A stretch of DNA of 64,000 nucleotides from Saksenaea vasiformis B4078 (GCA_000697055.1 JNDT01002281.1:1-64000), one strand, 5' to 3'. Shown: positions 23,832 through 35,459, counted from the stretch's first letter. Notes: generated by a model from the sequence alone, not told the origin. Numbers and translations: made by a program.

Positions 23832-24628
23832 TTAAAAGTAAGCTACAGTGTGAAGAATAGGAAAGGATGCATGGCGTACGGTAAATTCTTCAATGATACC
23901 ATTGATATCAGCGTCAATATCTGTCGACGCCTCGATCTAAAAAAGAAAGTTCAGCCATCAGCCAAACACACAAAAAGGGGAGTTACCATTTGAACCAACT
24001 GCAAAATCGCACGTCCGCCTAACAACGCATCTTCATGGTTGTCCCTAATTTCCACGTTGATCACATGTGTGCTTCTGTTGCGGAGTTGAGCTCGATTGGC
24101 AAGATCTTTGTTTATATAATAAATCAGCACTGGGATCATAGAAACACGTTTTGCTGGTTTGTGTACCTTCCACAACGGCGTCGAAACATCGTTCTTCACA
24201 GGTAATGATTACATCGTACATATCATGACATTCTTGCCATCGCTGCGGTGCCTCCTTTACTTTACGGTTTCGATCCAGCATCGTCAATAGCCCATTTTGA
24301 GTGTATCTTTTTTTTTTTTATAATCACTTTAGTAAAAATAGCTTCGGTCGGAAAATGAAGAACATACAATTGAGGATCCTTTTGTTTAAGTTCCTGGTAT
24401 ACTTTGTCGTAGGGTGTGCCAAAGGGGTAAATGTTAGGTTTGTCAATGGCAGGTCCTGGCAGTCGCACCATGGTGCCAGTACCATACGAAGAAACATCAT
24501 AACCTTTTTTACTGAGCATGCAAGGTTGGTCAATTTACTTGGTTGTATTGCTTATTTCACCTCAAGACATTATGTGCCTCCATCGATCGATTCTGATTAC
24601 TAGCACATATCACCGCGTATTTCACCAT
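23832..24628 (-). CDS. SSU72: SSU72, RNA polymerase II CTD Ser5/Ser7 phosphatase
   Basis: Five exons on the minus strand (24561-24628, 24368-24511, 24167-24306, 23987-24105, 23832-23936) give 191 residues, the usual size of the family. The protein-tyrosine-phosphatase loop C-x5-R is at residues 8-14 (CASNQNRS). [20 protein letters not shown] and [13 protein letters not shown] follow as in all SSU72 proteins. The acid-base Asp is in [11 protein letters not shown], near residue 139. The C-terminus ends HTVAYF, like the human HTVCFY. SSU72 acts in the nucleus with the cleavage and polyadenylation factor and removes phosphate from the Pol II tail. The ATG shares two bases with a divergent ATG of TXNL1 inside one CATG, so the two genes have essentially no space between them. 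Confidence 0.95.
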
Positions 24629-24747
24629 GTCAGTTAGAAAAGAAGAGTTGAAAAAAGGGAAGAAGCTTTCAAGGTAAGTCACGAACATTGAAAGTCCCTC
24701 CCTCCGCCAACTATCCTTTGACTTCCCTCTAACCCTTCAGTTCAGGC

Positions 24748-26094
24748 ATGGCAAATCTTAAGATTATCAATAATCTCGCAGAGTTCCAAGAACTTCTGTC
24801 CTGCGCACCCGCAGATAAGCTTGTTGTCGTCGACTTTTTCGCCACGTGGTGGTAAGTGATGCTTATCCGTTATGACGAATGTGTTTGCTCACTAATCAAA
24901 AAAAAGCGGTCCCTGCCATGCGATAGAGAGTTTCTACCTGTCATTAGCAACAAAGTACAGCGATGTTCAGTTTGCAAAGGTACGTCGTGATAGCCAAGGC
25001 ATTCGCGTTTGCATAACCATTGCTTAATCTGTCATCTAGGTTGACGTGGATAAATGCGCGGTAAGTTCTGGGAAAGAAAACGAAAGAACCGTCTTTTTTT
25101 TCTAAGCCAAAGCGATGCAGGATGTGAGCCAGCGATGTGAAGTTCGAGCCATGTAATGAGGGTGCAAAGAAGAGAGGAGAGGGTTAGTTCTAAATGACTA
25201 TACAGGCCAACGTTCCAGTATTTCAAAAACAATGTCAAGGTGGACGAGCTTAAAGGCGCCAATCCTGCTGAATTGGAAAATATTATCAAGAAACATCGTT
25301 CAGCAGAAGTCGCTTCCAGTGGAAGCAAAAAGATCTATGTATCAGGCCATGTAAGTTCCCCAGCTGCAGGATCTGACCTCCCCTCCTCAACCGTTGTTAG
25401 TCCGATTTGACGGAATTTATCACACCAAATCAAATGGATGCCTTGAATCAACAAGAGGAGCATGGCGTTAAAAACATTTTCAAAGATGATGAAACCTATC
25501 TGGAAAGCGATGTCGATGAACAGCTTATCATCTCGGTGCCATTCAACCAACGTATGTTGTGTCGATCCATCACGACAGCAATTCAGCTGATTTTTGTAAT
25601 ATAGCTGTCAAACTCCACTCGTTGAAGTTTAAGGTGCCCAACTTGAGTAAGTCCTTTTTTCAACCTAATCTGATAATAAGCTTATGGCGATGATCAGACC
25701 AAGCCCCAAGAACTGTCAAGTTGTATGCAAACCGACAGAATCTTGGTTTCGATGATGCAGATTCCATTCAAGAAACGCAAGCACTTGAATTGAAACCTTC
25801 TGATTTTGATGAAAATGCGATCGTTAACCTGAGATTTGTCAAATTCCAGAATGTCACCAGTATTGTGGTATGTCTAACAAAATACGTTGTAAGAACTATC
25901 TTACCAACGCCCGCCTTTAGTTGTTTATTGATAGCAACCAAGAAAACGAGGAGACCACTCAAATTCAACAACTGACCTTCATTGGATCAGCTGTGGAGGT
26001 AATTTAGAAAAAAAAACAGTATGTGTTTGAGGCTGATGTACAATGCTAGGCAACCAACATGGGTGATTTGAAGAAACTGGGAGAAGAGGAGTAA
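24748..26094 (+). CDS. TXNL1: Thioredoxin-like protein with C-terminal PITH domain (TXNL1 family)
   Basis: Ten exons give 286 residues: 24748-24851, 24907-24979, 25040-25060, 25121-25152, 25206-25350, 25401-25551, 25605-25646, 25698-25867, 25921-25998, 26050-26094. The thioredoxin domain covers about 1-105 with the redox site WCGPC at 34-38 and the cis-proline in RAMPTFQYF. The PITH (proteasome-interacting thioredoxin) domain covers about 120-275, recognised by LISVPFNQPVKLHSLKF and QAPRTVKLYANR, ending in LTFIGSAVEATNM. Family members bind the 26S proteasome lid and reduce client proteins. A further upstream exon (24627-24673, spliced to 24741) would add an in-frame basic stretch of 18 residues starting at the ATG that overlaps SSU72. 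It is uncertain whether this exon is translated. The conserved protein starts at 24748. Confidence 0.95.
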
Positions 26095-26295
26095 TAATAT
26101 AATACCCCGTGTGTTTTTTTATAATAATAAACGCCGGCGTTGAAAAGATGGAGTAATCAGTGGGTTGACGGCACATGGTATCGCATGCGATTCTCCAAGG
26201 AATTTGGCTGCTTCGATTGATTTTATTCGACCGGGATGATGCATCATGAAGATAATACAGAATTATGTGTATGTACGTGAGTGTGAGTGAGTGTA

Positions 26296-27108
26296 TTAGT
26301 AAGAAAAACAAAAAGCAGTTCTAAAGAGATACGGGAGGAAGGCCAGCAAACGAAAGACGAGGAAAGACACCAAGATACTATCATGCAGAACCATGAGATT
26401 CCCGGCAACATGCATTAAAAAAGAACTTACCAGTATTGCCCAACCTGCGACACCAAAGAAACATCCGGAAACGAGTTCGTAATGACCATGAAAATAAACG
26501 CTGGTCATGGCAAGCATCCACCACCATAATGTCATGAGCACGAACACGACAACCAAAGAGTGCCATGCCCAACCTCCGTCTTTCTTGCGTTGTTGGAGAG
26601 CTGGAATAGAGTAATACAGCCAGCTAATTTCCTCCCACAGGAATAGACTTGCATGGATCAGCAGGACACAGTGACCAGAGACGTCATGGCCTCCTGTCCA
26701 TAGGCCACCTGCTTTTCGACAGGCTTGTTGGGCAAAAACGTCATATAAAACGATCTGGTTGGATTGGCACTGGCCACCGGTGGCGACAAATACGCGATCA
26801 ATAAAACTAGGCCCAAGTAACCATTGTGTCATGGTGTACCAGTACAGTGTGACAAATGCATAACGTACAAGTCCTTGCATACGACGCCGATCATCCTTGT
26901 GATTGAAGAACAGATAACTGAGATAAACAAGAGTTACCCAAAACCAGCCGATCTTGACGAAATAGACGTTGAAGACATTGCGTTTGTAGCTAAAATAACT
27001 TTCTGGCGCATGAGATAGAACCGAATACAGAAACGATATCAGCACTGTGATCGGATAAAAGACCACACCAACTTGCTGGTGCGGTTTTAGTAATCCTTGT
27101 AATGGCAT
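26296..27108 (-). CDS. FIT2/Scs3-family ER acyl-CoA diphosphatase-like membrane protein
   Basis: This is a frame of 270 residues from an ATG at 27108, close to human FITM2 (262). Diagnostic segments are APESYFSYKRNVFNVYFVK, where FITM2 has PESYLSNKRNVLNVYFVK, and SGHCVLL with His146, followed by WEEISWLYY and VYFHGHYELVSG with His207. These two histidines match the catalytic pair of FIT proteins. About six membrane segments are visible. FIT proteins work in the ER membrane in lipid-droplet budding and phospholipid balance. The open frame continues upstream of 27108 without an ATG, so 27108 is the best start. A perfect GTAAGT follows GVAGWAIL near the C-terminus, so the last about 30 residues may be intronic. 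Confidence 0.88.
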   Translation of the reverse strand: MPLQGLLKPHQQVGVVFYPITVLISFLYSVLSHAPESYFSYKRNVFNVYFVKIGWFWVTLVYLSYLFFNHKDDRRRMQGLVRYAFVTLYWYTMTQWLLGPSFIDRVFVATGGQCQSNQIVLYDVFAQQACRKAGGLWTGGHDVSGHCVLLIHASLFLWEEISWLYYSIPALQQRKKDGGWAWHSLVVVFVLMTLWWWMLAMTSVYFHGHYELVSGCFFGVAGWAILVSSFLMHVAGNLMVLHDSILVSFLVFRLLAFLPYLFRTAFCFSY

Positions 27109-27468
27109 GAATGAACAAAGCGGATAAACAAGCGGACGTGAGGGTAAAAACTTGGGAATGCACGTGATACTTAAGATTTGCAAAAGAGTTGCAAAAAGAA
27201 GAAGCTGATCATTGCATCATGGCCGATTCGCTTTCCGCAAAAGGATCATATTTTGACACGTGCCATACTCATCTGTCTTACGTTAACGAATGCTGTGGAT
27301 CTGGCGCAACATGAATTGCTTATCGCCAACAACAACGTAGATAAAGCTGATTGGCTACAAACGACGTTTCGGCGCTAAGCTAGTGCTCAATACAAAGATT
27401 AGACCTGGTTTATTCACATAAATAAAGAAAACTATTATAAGCTTAAACGAAGAGAGAGTAAAGGAGGT
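27109..27468. other. Spacer between the FIT2 and Thr-rich genes
   Basis: This contains the leader of the FIT2 gene and the 3' region of the Thr-rich gene, both on the minus strand. A minus-strand AATAAA lies at 27409-27414, about 55 nt past the Thr-rich stop, and is a likely polyadenylation signal. Confidence 0.55.
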
Positions 27469-30400
27469 TTAGGTTTGAACGCAGGCAGATCGGGGGCAAC
27501 AGTCGTCTTCAACGGTGTAAAGACAGCAGTTAGGGCAACCCTCGGTGCACGCGACGTCAGGACATCTTTCACCTGCGCATGAGAGCGTGCCCATTTGAAC
27601 GTTTTCGTAACGTTGGAGACCAAGGTGACTACAGATATCGGTTCCATTCACCTTCGGCTCTGGTTCCCTAAAAAGAAAAAGGAAAAAGCAAAATATATAT
27701 TATGACGACACACTGTTTAAACGTAATTCTTACCGTTTGGGGCATGAAGGAGGTTCTGCAAATGGACATTCAGCATCTGGACGGATACAGTCGTAAGGAC
27801 ACTCGTCTGGACTATAGAAAGAAATAAGCATCATGCCATCCCTTACTCTGAGCATTACCATGCGTAAACAAACATGGGACAGGAGACAGGCGTTGGTACG
27901 ACTGAGTGTGCCTCGGTTGCAGCGCCTGGAGGAGTTGGGATTGTCGTTGGGATAGTTGTAGGGATGGTTGGTATGGGGAAAGGTAGAGGGATACCAAGGG
28001 AAAAGAGTAAGCCGGTAATAAGATCCCATGACGGTCCAAAAGGCACTGGCAGAGGGAGTCCTTGGCGGGCCACTGCTTTCGTGATTGTCGCCGAGTACTT
28101 TGTATTCTGACGCGAGGGTGAAGGTACGCATGTCGTCGTTGTGGTCGTTGTCGTTGTCGTTGATTTTACCGTGGTCCAAAATGGTCCACGAGTTACAGGC
28201 AGAGAGGATCCCTGCTGGGTTGCTGCTTTCTTGATTCTCGACGAGGGCTCTACATGCCGACGCACGCGTAACGCAGCTGAGATCGTCGTCGTCTCGGTAG
28301 TCGTAGCAGTTGTTGTCGTTGTAGCGGTGGTGGTTATGGGCTCGGTAGTTGTGGCTGTTGTGGTTGTGGGCTCGGTGGTCGTTATGGTTGTGGTTGTGGT
28401 CGTCGTTGTAGGTTCCGTGGTCGTTGTAGGTACAGGAGTTGTGGTTATTTCAGTAGTGGTTGTAGTAGCTGTGGTAGTCGTGGGCTCTATAGCCGTTGTA
28501 GTAGTAGTGGTAGTGGTGGGCTCGATATCTGTTGTAGTAGTGGTCGTAGTGGTGGGCTCGATAGCTGTAGTAGTAGTTATAGTAGTCGTAGGTTCGATTG
28601 TAGTTGTCGTCGTCGTCGTAGGTTCAGTGGTCGTTGTGGTAGTTGTCGTAGGTACAGATGTCGTGGCTACCGTAGTGGTGGTTGTGGTTACTGTTCTTGT
28701 AGTCGTCCTAGACGTCACTCTGACGGTCGTTCTGATAGTAGTGGTAGTCGTGGGTTCAGTTGTAGTCGTGGTAGCTGTTGTAGTAATGGACTCGGTGGTT
28801 GTTGCAGTGGTGGTCGTCGGTTCGGTGGTGGTGGTGGTTGTAGTAGCTGTTGTAGTAGTGGGCTCGGTAGTCGTTGTGGTGGTTGTGGTGGTTGTAGGCT
28901 CGGTTGTAGTGGTCGTCGTGGCTAATGTTGTGGTAGTAGACTCCGTAGTCGTTGTGGTAGTAGACTCCGTAGTCGTTGTGGTAGCTGTAGTAGTCGTAGG
29001 CTCAGTAGCTGTTGCAGTAGTTGTGGTAGTCGTGGGTTCGGTTGTCGTAGTAGTTGTGGCTAATGTAGTGGTAGTGGGCTCTGTAGTCGTCGTAGTAGTC
29101 GTCGTAGGTTCTGTGGTCGTTGTGGTCGTTGTCGTAGGTACAGACGTTGTGGCTACCGTAGTGGTGGTTGTGGTTATTGTTCTCGTAGTCGTTCTAGACG
29201 TCACTCTGACAGTCGTTCTGATAGCAGTGGTAGTCGTGGGTTCAGTTGTCGTTGTAACAGCCGTTGTGGTTGTCGTTGTAGGCACCGAGGTCGTGTCCGT
29301 GGTAGTGGTTGTTATTGTCGTAGGCAGGGTCGTTTCTGCTGTGGTAGTATCCGTGGTAGTGGTAGTGTCGGTTGTAGTTGTAGTATCCGTTGTAGTGGTG
29401 ATATCCGTTGTAGTGGTGGTATCCGTGACAGTCGTTATCCTCCTCCACGGAGGCCATAAAGATCCAAAAGGTGGTGGCAGAGGGATATCTTGACTAGTCG
29501 CTGCGTTACTGTCTGACAACGAGGTCTTCACATCCCGACGCATGAGTAAGGACTTAAATTTGTTTGTCGATGCATCCGATAAATGCAATGGCTCCCTAGT
29601 CTGAAGCAGACGCGCTATACCGGTAGGCGTTGGAGTTGCCACATTACATACTGGTGTATAGAGGGAAGGACAGGCCACACCGGTAGGATAGACGCAATCA
29701 TCAGGACAGTCGGTGGGACTGGTTGAAGAATGAATTCACTTGATTCCAGATGGGTGAAATGTGTACTTACCAGGGGACAATCAAATTTGGACAAGAAATA
29801 CTGCCTATCTGTGTCTGTGTCGTTGTTGCCGTAGCGGTGGTTGTTGCTGGCACGGACGTCGTGGTCGTTGTAGTTGTAGTTGTTGTTGTAGGCTCTGTAG
29901 TCGTTGTAACAGCTGTCGTCGTAGCGGTGGTGGTGGTAGTTATGGGTACAGACGTGGTGGTCGTTTCGGTAGTTCCAGGCTCCGTTGTCGTTGTAATAGC
30001 GGTGGTAGTAGCCGTGGTGGTCGTAGGTTCAGTTGTGGTGGTCGTCGTGGCTAATGTTGTCGTTGTTGTTGTAGGTATAGATGTCGTGGCTGTCGTAGTA
30101 GTTGTTGTTGTGGTTGTCCTTGTAGTCGTTCTAGACGTCACTCTGACAGTCGTTCTAGTAGCGGTGGTTGTTGTGGCATCAGTCTCAGTTTCAGTGGTAG
30201 TAGTAGTTGTGGGTTCTGTTTCTGTTGTAGTGAGTGTCGTCGTTGCGGATTCGGTTGTTGTTGCTGTGGTAGTTGTAGGTTCGAGTTCGGTAGTGGTAGC
30301 AGTTGTTGTGATGGATGCAGTTGTAGTGGTTGTTGTGGGTTCTGTTTCCGTTGTCGTGGCCGTTGTCGTGGCTGTCGTAGTCGTGGGTTCGGTGGTTGTC

Positions 30401-31425
30401 CCCGTTGTAGTTGTAGACACGGTTGTGGTAGTGGTTGTAACATGTTTGTGTCTGTGATGATCATTATCGTCATCGTCGTCGTCATCATCATCATCATCGT
30501 CATTATTCGTGTGAACGACGTTTCTCATTTCTGCTGCTTCACATTCGATCGAAGGGCAACATTGATTACGTTCGTGAACGATTTTGCAGCGCCTGGTTAA
30601 GGAAGGCATCGTGAGGGTTGGGCAAGGTGACTCGCAAGATTCATTCGTGTCTACAGGTGTAGGACGCGTCTTGACAGGAAGCACATGGGGTTTATAATGT
30701 AATCGAGACCGTTGATGTCGAGAGTTGTGCTCACGCAACTTCTGATAACGTTAGGGTCAGTTATGCCTAAAGGAACATCCAAAATACCTGCTCTGTGTCG
30801 GAGAGGGCCTCATAGTCGCGTTTCTCATTTCTGCCCTTTGTTTCGATCGCGGAAACGTTGGAAGCACAGACAGGCGTACCGCTCCAATGACAGCAATCAT
30901 CAGCATCGAGGTAAACACATCGGCCGTTGCACTCTTCAGGGCAAGCCTGCTTCTTGCAGAACTTAGTGCTCTTGCAAGACAGTCTACATGTCGGTCGCCC
31001 ACTGAAGGGGCAACGCGGTGTACCATCGTATTCGCAGTGAAAAGGGCAGTCTGCTGGGCTATTCAATAGCACAGCTAAATGAACTCTTGATGTTTAATCA
31101 ACACGGTGTGAGCCTTACCATTCTTCTATCGCTGGACATGCTACATCCACGCGATCGTTGCTTTGGCATTTGGGAATGCCTGCATTGGGACATTCATTGT
31201 TATTGGGATATACACAGGTGGTTCCCGATGGACAGGGTGGGCATTTGTAAATGTAATTTGGGCATTCTTCGTCAGGGGAGATAGCTCCTGTGTACATATG
31301 ACGGACATGAGTAAAAGCCAGCTATTTCCATTTTACATACTCGGATCGACTACTGCCGGCAATGCTGTGACCTTGCATAGTAGAAATAGCGAAACGAATA
31401 GCCACAGTAGGGAATGCATTTCCAT
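27469..31425 (-). CDS. Secreted Thr-rich mucin-like protein with Cys-rich modules
   Basis: Seven exons (31341-31425, 31119-31287, 30788-31058, 29771-30741, 27859-29718, 27734-27811, 27469-27667) splice in phase to 1210 residues. A signal peptide (HSLLWLFVSLFLLCKVTALP) is followed by Cys modules of the type ECPN...CPPC...CVYPN...CPNAGIPKC and CPADCPFHCEY. An Asp run and two Thr blocks then appear, built of TTTEP, TTTT and TTESTTT units, with further Cys modules CPTDCPDDC, CPDECPYDC and CPNCCLYTV, ending SACVQT. The cassette RTTVRVTSRTTTRT occurs three times inside the Thr blocks. Dense Thr suggests heavy O-mannosylation, so a cell-wall or extracellular location is likely, and no GPI signal is seen. 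Introns before exons 3, 5 and 6 split the same Cys codon (TG|Y). No known family was recognised. The neighbouring small genes A-C share its modules. Confidence 0.82.
28300..29440. repeat. Threonine-codon minisatellite, block 1
   Basis: On the minus strand this stretch is almost entirely ACN codons with interspersed GAG-CCC (Glu-Pro). The nested units vary in length. Two copies of a larger unit containing RTTVRVTSRTTTRT are present (around 28670-28740 and 29160-29230). It lies in exon 5 of the Thr-rich gene. Confidence 0.85.
29810..30445. repeat. Threonine-codon minisatellite, block 2
   Basis: This is a second Thr-codon array, inside exon 4 of the same gene, with one more copy of the RTTVRVTSRTTTRT cassette (around 30100-30170). 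It is separated from block 1 by the exon 4/5 intron and a Cys module. The Asp run encoded at 30448-30505 borders it. Confidence 0.8.
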
Positions 31426-31715
31426 AGTATTCTGGAAGAGAAGATCCCCAATTACAATGCGATCTGTCTTAAATACGATCGGATGGTACTTAAAAGGCAG
31501 CTTTGTTATGATACTCGTCCTGTGGATTTTAGTCTTGCGCATTCTCATAGCGCAACCAATGGAATGTAAGAGTTATCTGCGTTTTCTATTCGATCCAAGA
31601 TGTTTTTCCTTTTCCTTCGCGCACTAACGTCCAAATTTAAAATTTAAAATGATTTATTTTGTTGCTGTTCATGAGAAAAAGTATCTATCGGAATGGGTAC
31701 TGCTATTAGTTGTGT

Positions 31716-32148
31716 TTAATGCTTAATATCTTTGCAGACAGGTTCGGCGCTGAAGGGGCAGCAGGCAGGCCCCTTGTATTCGCAAGAGAAAGGACAGTCC
31801 GTGGGGCTGCAGAACAAATTAAGAACAATGAAAATCCGCATCCTTTCCTTTTATAATTACCATTCGATCATCTTTGTTAGGCATCGCATAGGACAGGCTT
31901 TCTTCTTGCAAACGGGGATACCGGCACCAGGGCATCCGCCGTTGTTGGGATGGATACATTCGTATCCTTCGTCACAAGAAGGACAAGCAATTTTTTCCTT
32001 TGGGCATTCTTAACATTAATGTTAGCAAAAGCCACTTTGTATAATGGTGTCATGGTTTACCAAGGGCATCCTGGCTAGCGATGCTAGCAGCAAGCACGCT
32101 GGAAATGATGAAAAAGAGGACAGTGATGATTTGGATAAACTTGAACAT
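31716..32148 (-). CDS. Small cysteine-rich secreted protein A
   Basis: Three exons (32061-32148, 31861-32008, 31716-31806) encode about 108 residues. A hydrophobic signal peptide (MFKFIQIITVLFFIISSVLA) leads into ECPKEKIACPSC, then CIHPNNGGCPGAGIPVCKKK, and after the last intron CPTDCPFSCEYKGPACC and PFSAEPVC. The last intron splits the Cys codon TG|C, as in the Thr-rich gene and in genes B and C. Unlike B and C it has an additional intron after the signal peptide. A TATAAA box lies at about 32215-32222. It is presumably secreted and disulfide-rich. The role is unknown: it could be a wall-associated protein, an effector-like protein or an inhibitor. Confidence 0.8.
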
Positions 32149-34997
32149 GTTGGATGGGAAAGTGGGAAAATATGGAAGGTAGTTGTTAGTCGAGGAAGTG
32201 ACAATTGATGGCTTCTTTTATAGACTCTTCGATCTGCGCGGAAAATTGGCAGATTAAAGTTTTTCAGTCGCATGAAACCTAACTAGCACCTGGTCTAACC
32301 CCTCTGTAAGCCAATGGGGCGCACAGCTACAGTTGGGGGAAGGGACTGTATGCCAGAGCTGTCGAAGAAACATGCGCCCTTGACATGTTTCTGTGGAAGG
32401 GTATGACTTCGGCCTTCTTGCCGCGTTTATCCATTCGTCGCAATGTTTAGTTCAGGAAATGCACGCTGCGAAGAAATTCCGCACTAACTTGGGACAATCG
32501 CGCGGAAATTCAAAGGTGACAGTGGTGTAACTTCCTATTTCAAACAAAGGATGCTTTAAATTTTGACATCGAAGAGCCAGAAATAGAGTGAGGTACCTTA
32601 CCTTTGCTTCTACACGCGTAAAATCCAATTATAATCAGTCTACGTAGGCAATTTTGATTAATACAATGGAGAACAGAGGCTTATTATCGAGATATTGACA
32701 AACGCATTAAAAGTAAGAGAGAAAAATTGGGGGCCAAGCGCCCAAAAAAAACACTATTATAGGAGAAATGGACTAGTGCTTTTTTGTGGCGCCATTTGAC
32801 TTTCATTAAGCCAGCATGACAACAAAAGCCGCGGGGAGGGCGAGTATAACCAAGTAGAAAAGCCCTCCTTGCAATTTAAGAGGTGACATATTGTTATACA
32901 TGCAGTGTACCGACAGTGGGGCTGAAAGGGTGAAATCGGGATCATCAAAATAATCTTTGAAACCCCGGAGCTCGATCATGCACAAAGAATGGTATGAGCT
33001 ATATTCTTTACCGGATGGTCTGGCCAACACAAGCGGTGGACTGTTACATGGTTGAATGCTATTTCCTACGCGAACTTGGTCACTTAAATTTTATCCTGTT
33101 AACCTGATCCCTTCGCTACGTCGCCTCGCCTCGCCTCAAAAGGATAAATGTCAGACACATCTATCCGGTATTTGGAAGCGGTGGCTTTGGATTTACCGGA
33201 ACTTTTTTTTCTTGTAGTCTTCGGTTTATCCTACCGACGATGATCCATATACGATTGCAATCAGTCGAGGCCTCGTCGATGAAGATCTTACAAATTTTGC
33301 CCCACTACACATTATATCCTCTCTATCGTGACTTAGTGTCCAATACGTGTTAGTCGATTGTAGATGGTATCGGTCAACATATATTATGTTTGTTTTCTTT
33401 TTTATTTTTATTTTTATTTTCGGTGTGTTAAAACAGAAACGCAAAGTCGCCCGTTCCCGTGGACCGATCTGGTACACAAGAGTTATGCCACACTTACAGA
33501 ATGCATCTGGACTTGCCTTGTGGCGTTTGAACAATTCATCCATTTTACTGGATGGTGCGCCCGGCCCCCGTTACCAGAACTCTCGTATTTGCAGCTTCTC
33601 AGAACGTAATTGTTCCTTACCTGGAGCCACTGGTAGCTCCCGTGCTAGCGCGAGGGGCCTGTTTGTATTCATTAATTGGCTGCAGACGGTACGAAGTCTT
33701 CTGATTGCATTCTCTGAATTTTGTACTCCTTCCTAACAATAATATCAGGTAATCCTAGCGTTGCAATCGAAGTAGACACTATTTCCTTTGTCGCTGTTAA
33801 AGTTTCCCTCGGCTCCATTATTACCACTAAAAAGTCAAGGAAGTTATACATTCATCAAACATCCCTCAAAGAGAGTAGTTGACCTACCTTATCCTTATAC
33901 TACGCCAAGAGAAAAGGAGCGTGTGTTACGGTGGATCTGCATATGTCTTCGTTTAGAGCTTGTGCTAGCCTATCAAATATGCCTGTCGTACGCCGCTGTG
34001 TCACTGTAATACGTTGACCAAGGACAACAATCCCTTTCGAAGAGAAGTAAACTGCAAAGGGTGACGGCAATTCATTACCATGTATTACATTTATTTGTTC
34101 TATTGAATCCCTTCTGTACTGAGCGTGAAAAGCTGGTCAGATCAATATAATCTGACAAAGACTTTTCCATCATTACGGTACTATGTGGATTTCAATTGCC
34201 AAGTAGAGAACGGGGCCGTTGTAACACTACGTTTTTTGGGGTTGTGGGAGAAAATTCAAGATCATATTCCTTTTGCCGAAATGGGCTCACACTAACAGGC
34301 GACTTGACGCTCTAGATCCGTTCCATACTCGATTAAGCTTTTCTATTGCATTAAGAGCCTAGTCTCCACTCTCCTCGTCAAACATTGTACTAAATGGTGA
34401 CAAAGGCATCATGTATTGGGAAGTTATTGCAGACAGTACCCTGTGCAATGTCTTGCTCCCAATTAGTGCTCCTGGGCTGCACTAATAGGCGCTCGTTTAG
34501 TTTTATCTCGATTGAACGAAGGTGGTAAAAAAATCGGTTGACTTTTAGAATTGGCCAGATCGGAATTGTAATGCAGGAGGAGGGCCTTGAAGCAACAATT
34601 TTTCTAGCAGGTAACAGCAATTTATAAAGATGCAAAGAAGAGGTATTAGTTTGTCTGCCTATTTAATATCATGTTGAGATAGAAGATGTGAAGGTAAAAC
34701 AATAAGAAGAAACTACAGACGTGTGATGATTTGTAATAATAATAATAATAATACCAAAATTCTTTTTTCTTTATCTTAACTGTTGAATTTACAGAAGTAC
34801 TTCATGTTATGATTTCAAATGAAGCATAAACAACCATCTGATAGACCCCGACGATTTACCTATGGCGTCCGACGGAGTTGTATCAGTGTGCTACCATCCC
34901 GTCATTGCATACCGATCGTCAGTACATTCACAGACGAATTATGAGGGAACTTATAGGTTTATTGATGTACTTTTGGTTTTACTAATATCAAACTATT
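32149..34997. other. Gene-poor interval with coding-like remnants
   Basis: This is a spacer between genes A and B. Two stretches look partly coding: minus 32806-33045 (containing HSLCMIELRGFKDYFDDPDF and a C-terminal hydrophobic segment) and plus 33148-34009 (several open pieces, see findings). Neither gives one consistent spliced frame, so they are more likely decayed or badly understood genes. The remaining sequence is AT-rich, with an AAT run near 34736-34753. Confidence 0.4.
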
Positions 34998-35377
34998 TTA
35001 CTGGTAATCTTTGTCGCAAACAGGCTCGCCATTAAAGGGGCAGCAAGGAGGACCATGGTAACGGCAGCTAAAGGGGCATTCCGCGGGACTGGCGTTTATG
35101 TGAGACAAACGCGTTAAAGTGACTAGTTAGCTTACCATTCAATGCGTCTTGTCATGCACAGAGTCTTTTGGCATTCGAGTTTCTTGCATACAGGAATACC
35201 TGCACCAGGGCATCCGCCACTGTTGGGATAGACACATGTAGAGTCCTCATCACAGGAAGGACAATCAAACTTGGTTTCAGGGCATTCTAAAGCAGCCTTG
35301 TCCGAGTGGATAGCAGCGCCAAGAACACTGGAGATTGAGAAAGCCAAGAGAGCGAAGAATTGAATGCGCATCATCAT
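34998..35377 (-). CDS. Small cysteine-rich secreted protein B
   Basis: Two exons (35136-35377 and 34998-35088) encode about 110 residues. The signal peptide is MRIQFFALLAFSISSVLG. The mature part has ECPETKFDCPSC, CVYPNSGGCPGAGIPVCKK and CQKTLCMTRRIE, then, after an intron splitting a Cys codon (TG|T), CPAECPFSCRYHGPPCC and PFNGEPVC. It is nearly identical to gene C. Cysteines are spaced as in gene A and in exons 2-3 of the Thr-rich gene. A TATA box (minus TATAAAAG) lies at 35452-35459, about 75 bp before the ATG, so the promoter looks intact. Secretion is likely. The function is unknown. Confidence 0.85.
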
Positions 35378-35451
35378 TGTGGATTGGAATAGACTTGATT
35401 AGGCTATGAGTTGCTGAGGATAGTTCGATCACTGTCCGCTTTCCCTCTGCC

Positions 35452-35459
35452 CTTTTATA
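35452..35459 (-). promoter_or_regulatory. TATA box of gene B
   Basis: The minus strand reads TATAAAAG. The same element and its surroundings are conserved upstream of gene C at 41294-41301. Confidence 0.6.

Noticed and set aside
28141..29493. 450-codon Val-rich plus-strand frame (and a similar one at 29750-30457)
   Set aside because: It is the mirror of Thr codons (ACN read as GTN-like on the other strand) of the spliced Thr-rich gene. It has no independent motif, and the minus strand has a signal peptide, Cys modules and phased introns.
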